6,006 nt of DNA from Clostridia bacterium (GCA_017625275.1 JAGALI010000240.1:1-6006), one strand, 5' to 3'. Shown: positions 1-5,689, numbered from the stretch's first letter. Notes: generated from the sequence alone by a model not told the origin. Numbers and translations: made by a program.

Positions 1-165
1 AAATTCGCCTCCAATAATAGTATTCATACCATCATCACGAACTGTAAGCTCCCAGCTTTCTGCTATATTATTTAGATCAGATATTTTATTATAATCTGTT
101 TTGAGACGATTTCCACCCCAAATTATCTCTTTAAATATTGGTTGTAGCTTAATTGGCTTTAACAT
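1..165 (-). CDS. manA: Mannose-6-phosphate isomerase, class I (N-terminal 55 residues; cut by window edge)
   Basis: The 55 visible residues begin MLKPIKLQPIFKEIIWGGNR and continue to an IAESWELT motif and a GG near the window edge. The P-x-F-K-E-x-x-WGG start and the AESWE motif are hallmarks of type I phosphomannose isomerases, zinc-dependent cupin enzymes that interconvert mannose-6-phosphate and fructose-6-phosphate in the cytoplasm, feeding mannose into glycolysis or supplying precursors for GDP-mannose. The metal-binding and catalytic residues lie beyond the window and cannot be checked. The start at 165 is supported by an AGGAGA ribosome binding site (178-173) seven bases upstream. The gene follows the terminator of the rpsP-khpA operon and has its own promoter, so it is probably a separate transcription unit. 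Identity is fairly sure; whether the gene is intact is unknown. Confidence 0.85.
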   Translation of the reverse strand, partial: MLKPIKLQPIFKEIIWGGNRLKTDYNKISDLNNIAESWELTVRDDGMNTIIGGEF

Positions 166-205
166 AAACAAATCTCCTATAAATGCTCATGAAATAACTA
201 TAAAT

Positions 206-234
206 ATTTTAATATAAAAGGTATAAAAAGTCAA
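206..234 (-). promoter_or_regulatory. Predicted sigma-A promoter of manA
   Basis: On the minus strand TTGACT (234-229) is followed after exactly 17 bases by TAAAAT (211-206). This places the transcription start near 199 and leaves an untranslated leader of about 34 bases ahead of the manA start at 165. It lies immediately after the terminator that closes the upstream operon, consistent with independent expression of manA. The surroundings are very AT-rich, which raises the chance of a false -10 match. Confidence 0.6.
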
Positions 235-244
235 TAGAAAAACA

Positions 245-269
245 AAAAACGGAGAATAACTCCGTTTTT
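245..269 (-). terminator. Rho-independent terminator after khpA
   Basis: A perfect stem CGGAG (250-254) / CTCCG (260-264) with a five-base loop is extended by A5/T5 flanks (245-249 with 265-269). On the minus strand the hairpin is followed by a T-rich tract. It begins two bases after the khpA stop codon and closes the ylxM-ffh-rpsP-khpA operon. The A/T flanks are symmetrical, so it could also stop plus-strand transcripts, although no plus-strand gene needs it. Confidence 0.85.
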
Positions 270-271
270 GT

Positions 272-508
272 TTATTTGATTTCCACCGTAATTTTTTTGT
301 CATCTAATTTAGCGACTGTTTTCATTATGGTGCGTATCGCCTTGGCAATCTTTCCACGCTTGCCGATAACCATGCCCATATCTTCCTCAGCAACGCTTAA
401 GGTCAAAAGAATTTCGTCACCCTCAATTTGCTCGGCAACTACTACTTTTTCGGGGTTATCTACGATAGATTTTACCATATTACCAAGGACTGTGCTGTAA
501 TTTTGCAT
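272..508 (-). CDS. khpA: KhpA (YlqC) KH-domain RNA-binding protein
   Basis: This is a 78-residue protein with a single type II KH domain. The RNA-binding loop GKRG (residues 49-52) sits in the context MGMVIGKRGKIAKAIR, the diagnostic GxxG signature of the KhpA/YlqC family. In Bacillota KhpA pairs with KhpB (Jag/EloR) as an RNA chaperone and is linked to cell-wall growth and division; the role here is inferred from the family. It lies 44 bases downstream of rpsP, the usual place for khpA, and is the last gene of the operon. The chosen start at 508 has a modest AGGG site seven bases upstream. An internal Met at residue 11 would give the more usual family N-terminus (MVKSIVDNPEKV) but has a poorer ribosome binding site, so the start is somewhat uncertain. 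Confidence 0.93.
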   Translation of the reverse strand: MQNYSTVLGNMVKSIVDNPEKVVVAEQIEGDEILLTLSVAEEDMGMVIGKRGKIAKAIRTIMKTVAKLDDKKITVEIK

Positions 509-552
509 ATGCAGACCCTGATTATCCGTAAATAATCACCTTTCTTTTGAGA

Positions 553-798
553 TTATTTTACGATGCCACTCTTCTTAAGAAGAGATTTAACAGTTTCTGT
601 AGGTTGTGCACCGTCGTTCAACCACTTTGTAGCCTTGTCACTGTCGATTTTGATTTCAGCTGGATCTCTCAAAGGATTGTAGTAACCGATTTCGTCGATA
701 AACTTACCATCTCTTGGTGCTCTCTCATCTGCTACGATTACGCGATAAAATGGTGCCTTCTTGGCGCCCATTCTTCTAAGTCTGATTTTAACTGCCAT
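553..798 (-). CDS. rpsP: 30S ribosomal protein S16
   Basis: This 81-residue protein starts MAVKIRLRRMGAKKAPFYRV and contains DERAPRDGKFIDEIGYYNP, both characteristic of bacterial S16; the length is normal for the family. S16 binds 16S rRNA and is needed for assembly of the 30S subunit body. The start at 798 has a strong GGAGG site (812-808) nine bases upstream. It lies 64 bases after ffh and 44 bases before khpA, the standard order in Bacillota. The A/T-rich gap after ffh shows no clear terminator, so co-transcription with ffh is likely. RimM and TrmD, which usually follow in this operon, are not encoded here. Confidence 0.98.
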   Translation of the reverse strand: MAVKIRLRRMGAKKAPFYRVIVADERAPRDGKFIDEIGYYNPLRDPAEIKIDSDKATKWLNDGAQPTETVKSLLKKSGIVK

Positions 799-862
799 TG
801 TGTTTTTCCTCCAATAAATTGAATTATTTAATATTTTTTAATTTTTATCTAAAAATCCGTAA

Positions 863-2203
863 TTAAAACGGCATTTTCATTCGTTTTCCAAGGAATCCAC
901 CAAACTTTCCAGAAGAAAGCTGCTTCATCATCTTTTTCATTTGTTCAAATTGCTTCAAAAGTTTATTTATATCCTCAACAGTTGTTCCGCTGCCTTTAGC
1001 GATTCTTTTCTTGCGAGAAGAGGATATAATATCAGGATTAGCTCTTTCTTTAGGTGTCATAGAAAGGATAATAGCCTCGGTTTTTACAAGCATTCCTTCG
1101 TCGATTTTAGCATCCTTTGCAGCGCCTGTATTCATTCCAGGAAGCATGCCCATAAGACTTTCTAAGGAGCCCATTCTTTTAAGCTGAGCAAGCTGTTCTA
1201 GATAATCTGTCAAGGTAAATGTGCTTTCTCTCATCTTCTTTTCAAGCTCAGCAGCCTTCTTTTGGTCAAAAGCCTCTTCAGCCTTTTCAATCAACGAGAG
1301 AACATCGCCCATTCCAAGTATTCTTGATGCCATTCTATCTGGATAAAATGGTTCAATAGTATCAAGCTTTTCACCAGTTCCTACAAATTTTATAGGCTTT
1401 CCGGTAACATATCTAACAGAAAGAGCAGCGCCACCACGAGTATCACCATCAAGCTTTGTTAAAACAACTCCTGAAATATCAAGCATTTCATTAAAGCTGT
1501 CAGCGACATTTACAGCATCTTGACCAAGCATCGAGTCAACAACCAGTAAAATTTCGGTAGGGAAGACAGCATTTTTGATATCCTGAAGCTCCTTCATAAG
1601 AACCTCATCAACATGCAATCTACCGGCTGTATCTATAAACACCATGTCATGACCGTGCTTTTTTGCATAATCAAGTGCATTTTTAGCAATAGAAACAGGC
1701 TTTTGATTTTTTTCTTCTGCATAAACAGGAATGTCAAGCTTTTCGCCTACAACCTGCAACTGCTTTATTGCAGCAGGACGATATACATCGCATGCTACAA
1801 GAAGAGGATTTTTACCTTGCTTTTTATAAAGTCCAGCTATTTTTCCACTATGAGTAGTTTTGCCGGCACCCTGAAGACCTACCATCATAACAATTGTAGG
1901 CGGTTTGGAGCTGATTTCAAGCTTTGCTTGAGTAGCTCCCATAAGGTTAATAAGCTCTTCGTTAACTATTTTTACTATTTGTTGAGCAGGCAAGAGGCTT
2001 TCAAGAACCTCGGCGCCAACAGCGCGTTCAGAAACGGTATTGATAAACCCTTTAACAACCTTAAAGTTGACATCAGCCTCGAGAAGAGCAAGCTTTATTT
2101 CACGCATTCCTTCCTTAACATCAGCTGCAGTGAGTTTACCCTTGTTTCTAAACTTTTTAAAAGCATTAGCGAGTTTATCCGCTAAATTTTGAAACATTGC
2201 CAT
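863..2203 (-). CDS. ffh: Signal recognition particle GTPase Ffh (SRP54)
   Basis: This 446-residue protein has the full Ffh layout: an N-terminal helical bundle (about 1-90), then the GTPase G domain with the P-loop GLQGAGKTT (109-117), DTAGR (191-195) and TKLDGDTRGG (249-258), then a methionine-rich M domain (about 325-440). The M domain carries the RMGSLESLMGMLPGM loop region and the SRP-RNA-binding stretch around SRKKRIAKGSGTTVEDINKL (396-415). Ffh binds signal sequences emerging from the ribosome and, with SRP RNA and FtsY, delivers nascent membrane and secreted proteins to the Sec translocon. The start at 2203 has an AAAAGGAGG site (2218-2210) six bases upstream that overlaps the ylxM stop codon, implying tight translational linkage. 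Length and motifs are normal and the gene looks intact. Confidence 0.99.
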   Translation of the reverse strand: MAMFQNLADKLANAFKKFRNKGKLTAADVKEGMREIKLALLEADVNFKVVKGFINTVSERAVGAEVLESLLPAQQIVKIVNEELINLMGATQAKLEISSKPPTIVMMVGLQGAGKTTHSGKIAGLYKKQGKNPLLVACDVYRPAAIKQLQVVGEKLDIPVYAEEKNQKPVSIAKNALDYAKKHGHDMVFIDTAGRLHVDEVLMKELQDIKNAVFPTEILLVVDSMLGQDAVNVADSFNEMLDISGVVLTKLDGDTRGGAALSVRYVTGKPIKFVGTGEKLDTIEPFYPDRMASRILGMGDVLSLIEKAEEAFDQKKAAELEKKMRESTFTLTDYLEQLAQLKRMGSLESLMGMLPGMNTGAAKDAKIDEGMLVKTEAIILSMTPKERANPDIISSSRKKRIAKGSGTTVEDINKLLKQFEQMKKMMKQLSSGKFGGFLGKRMKMPF

Positions 2204-2217
2204 AGTAAACCTCCTTT

Positions 2218-2571
2218 TTAATCCGCAAGCTCCTTGATCTTTTCAATCAAGCTAGTTATCTTAATAGAAATTTGCTTGTCATCAATAGAATTGATAATGA
2301 GCTCTAGCTCGCTTGCGATTTTGGATGATTTTTCCTGTACAGAAGAGAAGCGACTAGCAAGATGAAGCTTTTCTTCCATTTCGGTAAGTATATTTTCGCC
2401 TTTTTTAAGTACGCTACGCACGCCTTGACGAGAAATGTTGTAGTTTTCAGCTATTTCGGCCAAGGAAAGGTCATCATTATAGTAAAGATCAAGCATATCC
2501 TTTTGGCGTTCAGAGAGAATATCGCCGTAAAAATCAAGCAAAAGCGAGATATTAAGGTTTTTTTCAAACAT
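2218..2571 (-). CDS. ylxM: YlxM-family HTH protein, SRP-pathway associated
   Basis: This 117-residue protein starts MFEKNLNISLLLDFYGDILS, typical of the YlxM/p13 family. Residues about 20-60 form a sigma-70 region-4-like helix-turn-helix (SERQKDMLDLYYNDDLSLAE followed by IAENYNISRQGVRSVLKKGE), and the C-terminal half is a charged, probably coiled helix. In Bacillota ylxM sits directly upstream of ffh, and in streptococci it has been tied to SRP function; whether it binds DNA, RNA or SRP components here is not visible. I chose the start at 2571 because GGAGG lies seven bases upstream. An upstream in-frame ATG at 2601 would add ten residues that simply translate this ribosome binding site. The stop codon is 14 bases before ffh, and this is the first gene of the operon. 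Confidence 0.93.
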   Translation of the reverse strand: MFEKNLNISLLLDFYGDILSERQKDMLDLYYNDDLSLAEIAENYNISRQGVRSVLKKGENILTEMEEKLHLASRFSSVQEKSSKIASELELIINSIDDKQISIKITSLIEKIKELAD

Positions 2572-2589
2572 AGAGAAGCCTCCAGAATG

Positions 2590-2614
2590 TGTGTAAATCA
2601 AATTACTTTACACA
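2590..2614 (-). promoter_or_regulatory. Inverted repeat at the ylxM transcription start (candidate operator or leader hairpin)
   Basis: TGTGTAAA (2590-2597) and TTTACACA (2607-2614) form a perfect 8-bp inverted repeat with a nine-base spacer. It touches the end of the -10 box and spans the predicted start point, a classical place for a repressor site. If transcribed only in part it could not form a full RNA hairpin, so a DNA operator is the more natural reading. No regulator can be named. Confidence 0.45.
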
Positions 2615-2642
2615 GTATATCATAGAAAAGGAACGTTGTCAA
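2614..2642 (-). promoter_or_regulatory. Strong sigma-A promoter of the ylxM-ffh-rpsP-khpA operon
   Basis: On the minus strand a perfect TTGACA (2642-2637) is followed after exactly 17 bases by TATACT (2619-2614), one mismatch from the consensus -10. Transcription should start near 2607, giving a leader of about 36 bases to the ylxM start at 2571. High strength fits a housekeeping operon for protein targeting and ribosome assembly. Confidence 0.9.
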
Positions 2643-2746
2643 TAGTAATTTTTATAAATAATAAAAAATTTATAGAAATGTGTATTGAAATCATTTTATC
2701 AAAATTTATGATCTTAGATGTCTTTGATGTAAAACAAATATAATTC

Positions 2747-2781
2747 AATCTTATATCACTCGACGTCTTGTGACTTAGATT
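2747..2781. other. Imperfect stem-loop in the spoIIID-ylxM spacer
   Basis: AATCT (2747-2751) pairs with AGATT (2777-2781), and TCAC (2756-2759) pairs with GTGA (2770-2773), separated by a small internal loop. The apical loop contains the palindrome GACGTC. On the plus strand the stem is followed by GTTCTTTTT, giving a weak terminator look. Function unknown. Confidence 0.3.
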
Positions 2782-2878
2782 GTTCTTTTTAGCAACCACC
2801 TCGCGCAGAGTATTCTTATAAGGGCAAAATTATCGCTTGCTCTAATTATACAAAATGCAAATTTTATATAATATAGAG

Positions 2879-2935
2879 AATGGCAAAAGTCCGCTATATA
2901 AGCCATTACAGCTAATTTAGCTAATTCGGCTTTTT
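2879..2935 (+). other. Two mutually exclusive hairpins, attenuator-like
   Basis: AATGGC (2879-2884) can pair with GCCATT (2902-2907). Alternatively AAGCC (2900-2904) can pair with GGCTT (2928-2932), enclosing AGCTA-ATT-TAGCT (2910-2922) and running into TTTGG. The two structures share bases 2902-2904 and cannot form together, as in terminator/antiterminator pairs. No plus-strand gene lies close downstream, so a true attenuator role is doubtful; the element may instead be the 3' part of a small RNA. Confidence 0.25.
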
Positions 2936-2981
2936 GGTTAATAAGATATTTATAATAATACAGTTTATCATTACTAATAAG

Positions 2982-3020
2982 AAAAAAACGCTTTTTGAAA
3001 GCGCTTTTCGTTTTTCTTAT
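2982..3020 (-). terminator. Bidirectional Rho-independent terminator downstream of spoIIID
   Basis: CGCTTT (2989-2994) and AAAGCG (2998-3003) form a six-base-pair stem with a three-base loop. On the minus strand seven consecutive T residues follow (2988-2982), a good terminator for transcripts coming from spoIIID and the possible small ORF that ends at 3022. On plus the stem is followed by CTTTTCGTTTTTC, so it could also stop a plus-strand transcript from the structured spacer. Confidence 0.75.
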
Positions 3021-3021
3021 T

Positions 3022-3141
3022 TTAAAATGTATTCAAAGTTATAAACAGCAAAAAACTCTTCCCAAAATTTTTATCCTTTATGATGACTTCATCAGAACAG
3101 CAAAAAATAATCGTGTTTTCACGAGGTGATATTTTTTGCAT
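3022..3141 (-). CDS. Possible 39-residue small protein downstream of spoIIID
   Basis: The frame encodes 39 residues beginning MQKISPRENTIIFCCSDEVI and ending SFLLFITLNTF, with two adjacent cysteines and a hydrophobic C-terminus. Support: an AAGGA site nine to ten bases upstream of the ATG, position about 90 bases after spoIIID on the same strand, and a stop 18 bases before a strong minus-strand terminator, which would make a neat spoIIID-plus-small-ORF transcript. Against: the first half of the ORF coincides with a long inverted repeat (3100-3139), I recognise no family, and a frame this short can arise by chance in AT-rich DNA. If real, co-expression with spoIIID would suggest a mother-cell sporulation role, which is inference only. 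Confidence 0.33.
   Translation of the reverse strand: MQKISPRENTIIFCCSDEVIIKDKNFGKSFLLFITLNTF
3081..3139. repeat. Cluster of inverted repeats between spoIIID and the terminator
   Basis: TGATGA-CT-TCATCA (3081-3094) is a perfect six-base inverted repeat. Just beyond it GCAAAAAATA (3100-3109) and TATTTTTTGC (3130-3139) pair over ten bases, enclosing TCGTG-TTTT-CACGA (3111-3124), so 3100-3139 can fold into one long hairpin with a side bulge. On the minus strand the inner TCGTG/CACGA stem is followed by TTATTTTTT, which gives it a weak terminator look. The element could be an RNA structure, a decayed terminator or a small palindromic repeat unit. Confidence 0.5.
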
Positions 3142-3230
3142 TTTATACCATCCTTGAAAACGGCAAAATTTTTATCGTTTTTGATCTAACACCTTAAATG
3201 CTATAAAATTTTAAGAATGGTCAAATCAAT

Positions 3231-3503
3231 CTATGTATTGTCAGCATTCTTTTCAATTAAATATTTTCTTTTAGTAGCCTCGCCACCTCGCAAATGTCTT
3301 TCCTTCTTGTTAACCTCTAATATTTTGGCAACCTCATTATAGAGGAAAAGATTTATTTTGTATAATTTATCCGTAATGTCCTTGTGTACCGTTGATTTAC
3401 TTATTCCAAATTTTTTTGCAGTTTCACGAACGGTAGTTTTATTATCTATAAGATATCTAGCCATTTTTTCGCATCTTTCTTCAATATTCGAAAAATATAT
3501 CAT
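3231..3503 (-). CDS. spoIIID: Sporulation transcriptional regulator SpoIIID
   Basis: This 90-residue protein is close to the usual family size. A helix-turn-helix spans about residues 23-43 (TVRETAKKFGISKSTVHKDI), followed by the conserved C-terminal basic element ERHLRGGEATKRKY (68-81). Both match SpoIIID, the DNA-binding protein that works in the mother cell after engulfment, repressing or activating sigma-E-dependent genes and helping the switch to sigma-K. Its presence argues that the organism is, or descends from, an endospore former. The start at 3503 has AGGAG (3514-3510 on minus) about five to six bases upstream. It is isolated between the galM terminator and a downstream terminator, so it probably has its own promoter in the roughly 45 bases upstream; I see no confident sigma-E or sigma-A match there. 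The common spoIIID neighbours of other Bacillota, such as mbl, are absent. Confidence 0.97.
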   Translation of the reverse strand: MIYFSNIEERCEKMARYLIDNKTTVRETAKKFGISKSTVHKDITDKLYKINLFLYNEVAKILEVNKKERHLRGGEATKRKYLIEKNADNT

Positions 3504-3549
3504 ATCGACTCCTAAGATTATTATTTATCTCTTATCGATACAATATATT

Positions 3550-3577
3550 AAAAAAGCCACAAAAATATGTGGCTTTT
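3550..3577 (-). terminator. Rho-independent terminator of the galE-galM operon
   Basis: AAAAGCCAC (3552-3560) and GTGGCTTTT (3569-3577) form a nine-base-pair stem with an eight-base loop. On the minus strand the stem ends in a run of six T residues (3555-3550). It begins seven bases after the galM stop codon and separates the gal operon from spoIIID. Confidence 0.9.
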
Positions 3578-3583
3578 AAAAAT

Positions 3584-4632
3584 TTATTCGAATTTAAATA
3601 CTGTTGTATAATTATAAAGTTCCCCAGGCTTAAGCTCGCACGATACGAACAAAGGATTATTGGGTGCATCAGGTGCATGCTGAGTTTCAAAGCAAATTCC
3701 GCAACGCTTAACCTGTTTTATACCATTTTTAAATGGAGGATCGGTAGGATTTATACAATTACCAGCATAAATTTGAACACATGGCTGATTTGTATAAGCC
3801 TTCATAACGCGTCCTGTTTTGGTATCAGTAAGAGTTGCAAAAAGCTTGACTTCTCCATTTGTATTCAAAACATAGTTATGATCGTATCCTTGACCATTTT
3901 TGATATTAATATCATCTGCATCAATATCCTTGCCAATAAGCTTCTCAACTTTAAAATCAAAAGCCGTTCCGGCAATATCCAGCTCTTTTCCTGTTGGGAT
4001 AAGATCAGAATCGGTTTCGGTTATTTTATCTGCATCAAGCCACAATTTGTGACTCATAATATCGCCTGAACCGTAGCCACCCAAATTAAAATAAGAATGA
4101 TTTGTAAGATTTATAACTGTTTTCTTGTCAGTTGTAGCCTTATAATTAATTGAAAGGACATTTTCCTCGTTGAATGTATATAATACAACAACATTTAGAT
4201 TACCAGGATATCCTTCATCCATGTCAGCGCTAAAAAGCGAAAGCTCGAGAAACATATCTCCGCCAATTTGCCATGACCTTGCATTCCAAAGCCTTTATCA
4301 AAGCCTATTTTGCCACCATGAAGATGGTTTTTGCCATTGTTGACAAATAGCTTATATTCAACCCCATCAAGTGTAAATTTTGCATCCTTAATGCGATTTC
4401 CAAAACGGCCTATAAGCGCACCTTGGTAAGCGCTGTCGTTCAAATAATCATTTGCGTTATCGAAGCCACATACAACATCGGCAAAATTTCCGTTTTTATC
4501 TGGAACATTTATTTCATTTATCCTACCACCAAGGGTCAAAATTTTCACGCTTGAACCGCTTGTATTAGTGAGCTTGTATGAGAAAATATCCTCTCCAGAA
4601 GGCATTTTATCAAAATAAGACTTCTCTATCAT
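3584..4632 (-). pseudogene. galM: Aldose 1-epimerase (galactose mutarotase) with a one-base frameshift
   Basis: The N-terminal part (4632 to about 4294) encodes MIEKSYFDKMPSGEDIFSYK through NHLHGGKIGFDK. The rest continues in another frame as WNARSWQIGGDMF to the stop at 3584. GalM converts beta- to alpha-D-galactose, the entry step of the Leloir pathway. With one base restored near 4288-4299 the protein is exactly 349 residues, the normal family size. All expected active-site residues are then present: His105 (HLHGG), His179 (LTNHSYFN), Asp251 (GYDHNY) and Glu316 (CFETQHAPDAPN). Without repair, the first frame runs out at 4195 after 145 residues, ending in unrelated sequence. The ATG is three bases after the galE stop, with GGTGA as ribosome binding site inside the end of galE. 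The site GAT AAA GGC TTT GGA is not a canonical slippery heptamer, so a deletion or sequence error is likelier than programmed frameshifting. Confidence 0.92.
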
Positions 4633-4635
4633 CTT

Positions 4636-5649
4636 TTATTCACCATATCCATCTGGATTTTTCTTTTGCCAATTTGCAGAATCCTGACACATCTTATTAA
4701 TATCAAATTCGGCCTTCCAGCCAAGAACCTCGTAAGCCTTTGTAGGGTCAGCATAGCAAGCATCAATATCACCTGGACGGCGTGGTGCAATTTCATACTT
4801 TACAGTAAGTCCTGTTGCCTTTTCATACGCCTTAACAATATCTAGAACCGAGTATCCATTACCTGTTCCAATATTAAAATGTTCTACTCCTGTCACCTTG
4901 GCAGCCCTATCAAGAGCCTTAAGGTGCGCATTTGCAAGGTCAACCACGTGAATATAGTCACGAACACCTGTGCCATCATGTGTATTATAATCGTTACCAA
5001 ACACACTTAAATGATCATATTTGCCAGAAGCAACCTTAACAATGTATGGCAAAAGATTGTTTGGAATACCCTTAGGATCTTCTCCAATCAAGCCACTTTC
5101 ATGAGCTCCTATTGGATTAAAGTATCTAAGAATAGAAACGCTCCAAGCAGGATCAGATTTTACAATATCAGAAAGAATTCTTTCGATCATTAGCTTGGTT
5201 TCACCATAAGGATTAGTTGTTGAAAGAGGAAAATCCTCTCTGATTGGAACACTTTTAGGATTGCCGTAAACAGTGGCAGAAGATGAGAAAACAATCCTCT
5301 TACAGCCATTATTTGCCATAGCCTTTGTTAGGTTTAGAGTTCCGGTAATATTATTATGTTAATATAGCATTGGCTTTTGAACGCTTTCGCCAACAGCCTT
5401 TAAGCCAGCAAAATGAATTACAGAATCAATTTTGTTTTCCTTGAAAATCTTGTCAATTGCATCAAAATCCAAAAGGTCTGCCTTATAAAATTTAACCTCT
5501 TTACCGGTTATTGCTTTTATTCTGTCAAGAACGCAAAGCTTTGAATTGCAAAGATTATCAACAATAACAACCTCCCTATTATCGTTTAAGAGCTGAACAA
5601 CGGTATGAGAGCCGATAAATCCAGTTCCGCCAGTTACTAAAATCGCCAT
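4636..5649 (-). pseudogene. galE: UDP-glucose 4-epimerase interrupted by an in-frame TAA stop
   Basis: The frame 5649-4636 is one continuous 337-codon GalE reading frame broken only by TAA at 5361-5359 (codon 97). GalE is an NAD-dependent short-chain dehydrogenase/reductase that interconverts UDP-glucose and UDP-galactose. Visible motifs are the NAD-binding GGTGFIGSH (7-15), HFAGLKAVGESVQKP (79-93), the SSSATVYG segment (122-129) and the catalytic YGETK pair Tyr148/Lys152. Family members have two tyrosines after the QKP segment; here the codons read TAT TAA CAT AAT AAT, so a single change of TAT or TAC to TAA explains the stop. Sequence on both sides is well conserved. Restart at the ATG at 5319 would lose the NAD-binding half and could not give a working enzyme. 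The start at 5649 has AAAAGGAG about eight bases upstream. First gene of the galE-galM operon. Confidence 0.93.
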
Positions 5650-5689
5650 ATTTTTACTCCTTTTGGATATTTTTATATTCTTTATTATT

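Larger units (their letters stand above)
2643..2981. other. Intergenic stretch without a convincing gene, with local structured segments
   Basis: This region of about 340 bases lies between the ylxM promoter and the bidirectional terminator. I see no coding frame with both a ribosome binding site and a recognisable product. Most of it is extremely AT-rich, but the segments 2757-2774 and 2791-2810 are clearly richer in GC and coincide with potential stems, for example AGCAA (2791-2795) with TTGCT (2837-2841). TATAAT-like boxes occur on plus at 2739-2744 and 2867-2872 and on minus at 2850-2845, but none has a good -35 partner. It may hold a small RNA. It does not show the conserved SRP RNA, tmRNA or RNase P sequence signatures that I know. 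Confidence 0.4.

Noticed and set aside
2572..2601. Upstream in-frame ATG for ylxM adding ten residues.
   Set aside because: The extra codons translate the GGAGG ribosome binding site of the start at 2571, and the promoter leaves only a few bases of leader ahead of 2601.
2775..2906. 43-residue minus-strand ORF starting MAYIADF, whose frame stays open upstream without a start to about 3033 and reads there as KKRFFLISNDKLYYYK, loosely like a eukaryotic PH-domain strand.
   Set aside because: No ribosome binding site precedes the ATG, the upstream extension translates the terminator hairpin, and the PH-like look comes from A/T-rich codons; no family is recognised.
2643..3021. SRP RNA, 6S RNA, tmRNA or RNase P RNA next to ffh.
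   Set aside because: The SRP core motif, the RNase P conserved core and the tmRNA ends are not seen, and no long 6S-like rod with a central bubble could be drawn.
3044..3176. Short direct repeats: AACAGCAAAAAA (3044-3055, 3096-3107) and CAAAATTTTTATC (3063-3075, 3164-3176).
   Set aside because: Two copies each of A/T-dominated words in AT-rich DNA are plausible by chance, and the spacings show no regular unit or CRISPR-like arrangement.
276..4069. Plus-strand frames opposite khpA, rpsP, ffh, ylxM, spoIIID and galM.
   Set aside because: They are antisense shadows of clear minus-strand genes, without ribosome binding sites or recognisable products.
4286..4299. Programmed ribosomal frameshift in galM.
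   Set aside because: A -1 shift at TTT would rejoin the frames, but the site lacks the X-XXY-YYZ slippery pattern, I see no clear downstream stimulator, and galM is not a known frameshifted gene.
4636..5319. A separate shorter epimerase gene starting at the ATG at 5319.
   Set aside because: It is in the same frame as upstream galE, continues its conserved sequence, and would lack the Rossmann NAD-binding half.
5359..5361. Recoding of the galE TAA as an amino acid.
   Set aside because: ylxM, ffh, rpsP, khpA, galE, galM and others here end in TAA, so TAA works as stop; known recoding in bacteria uses TGA or TAG.
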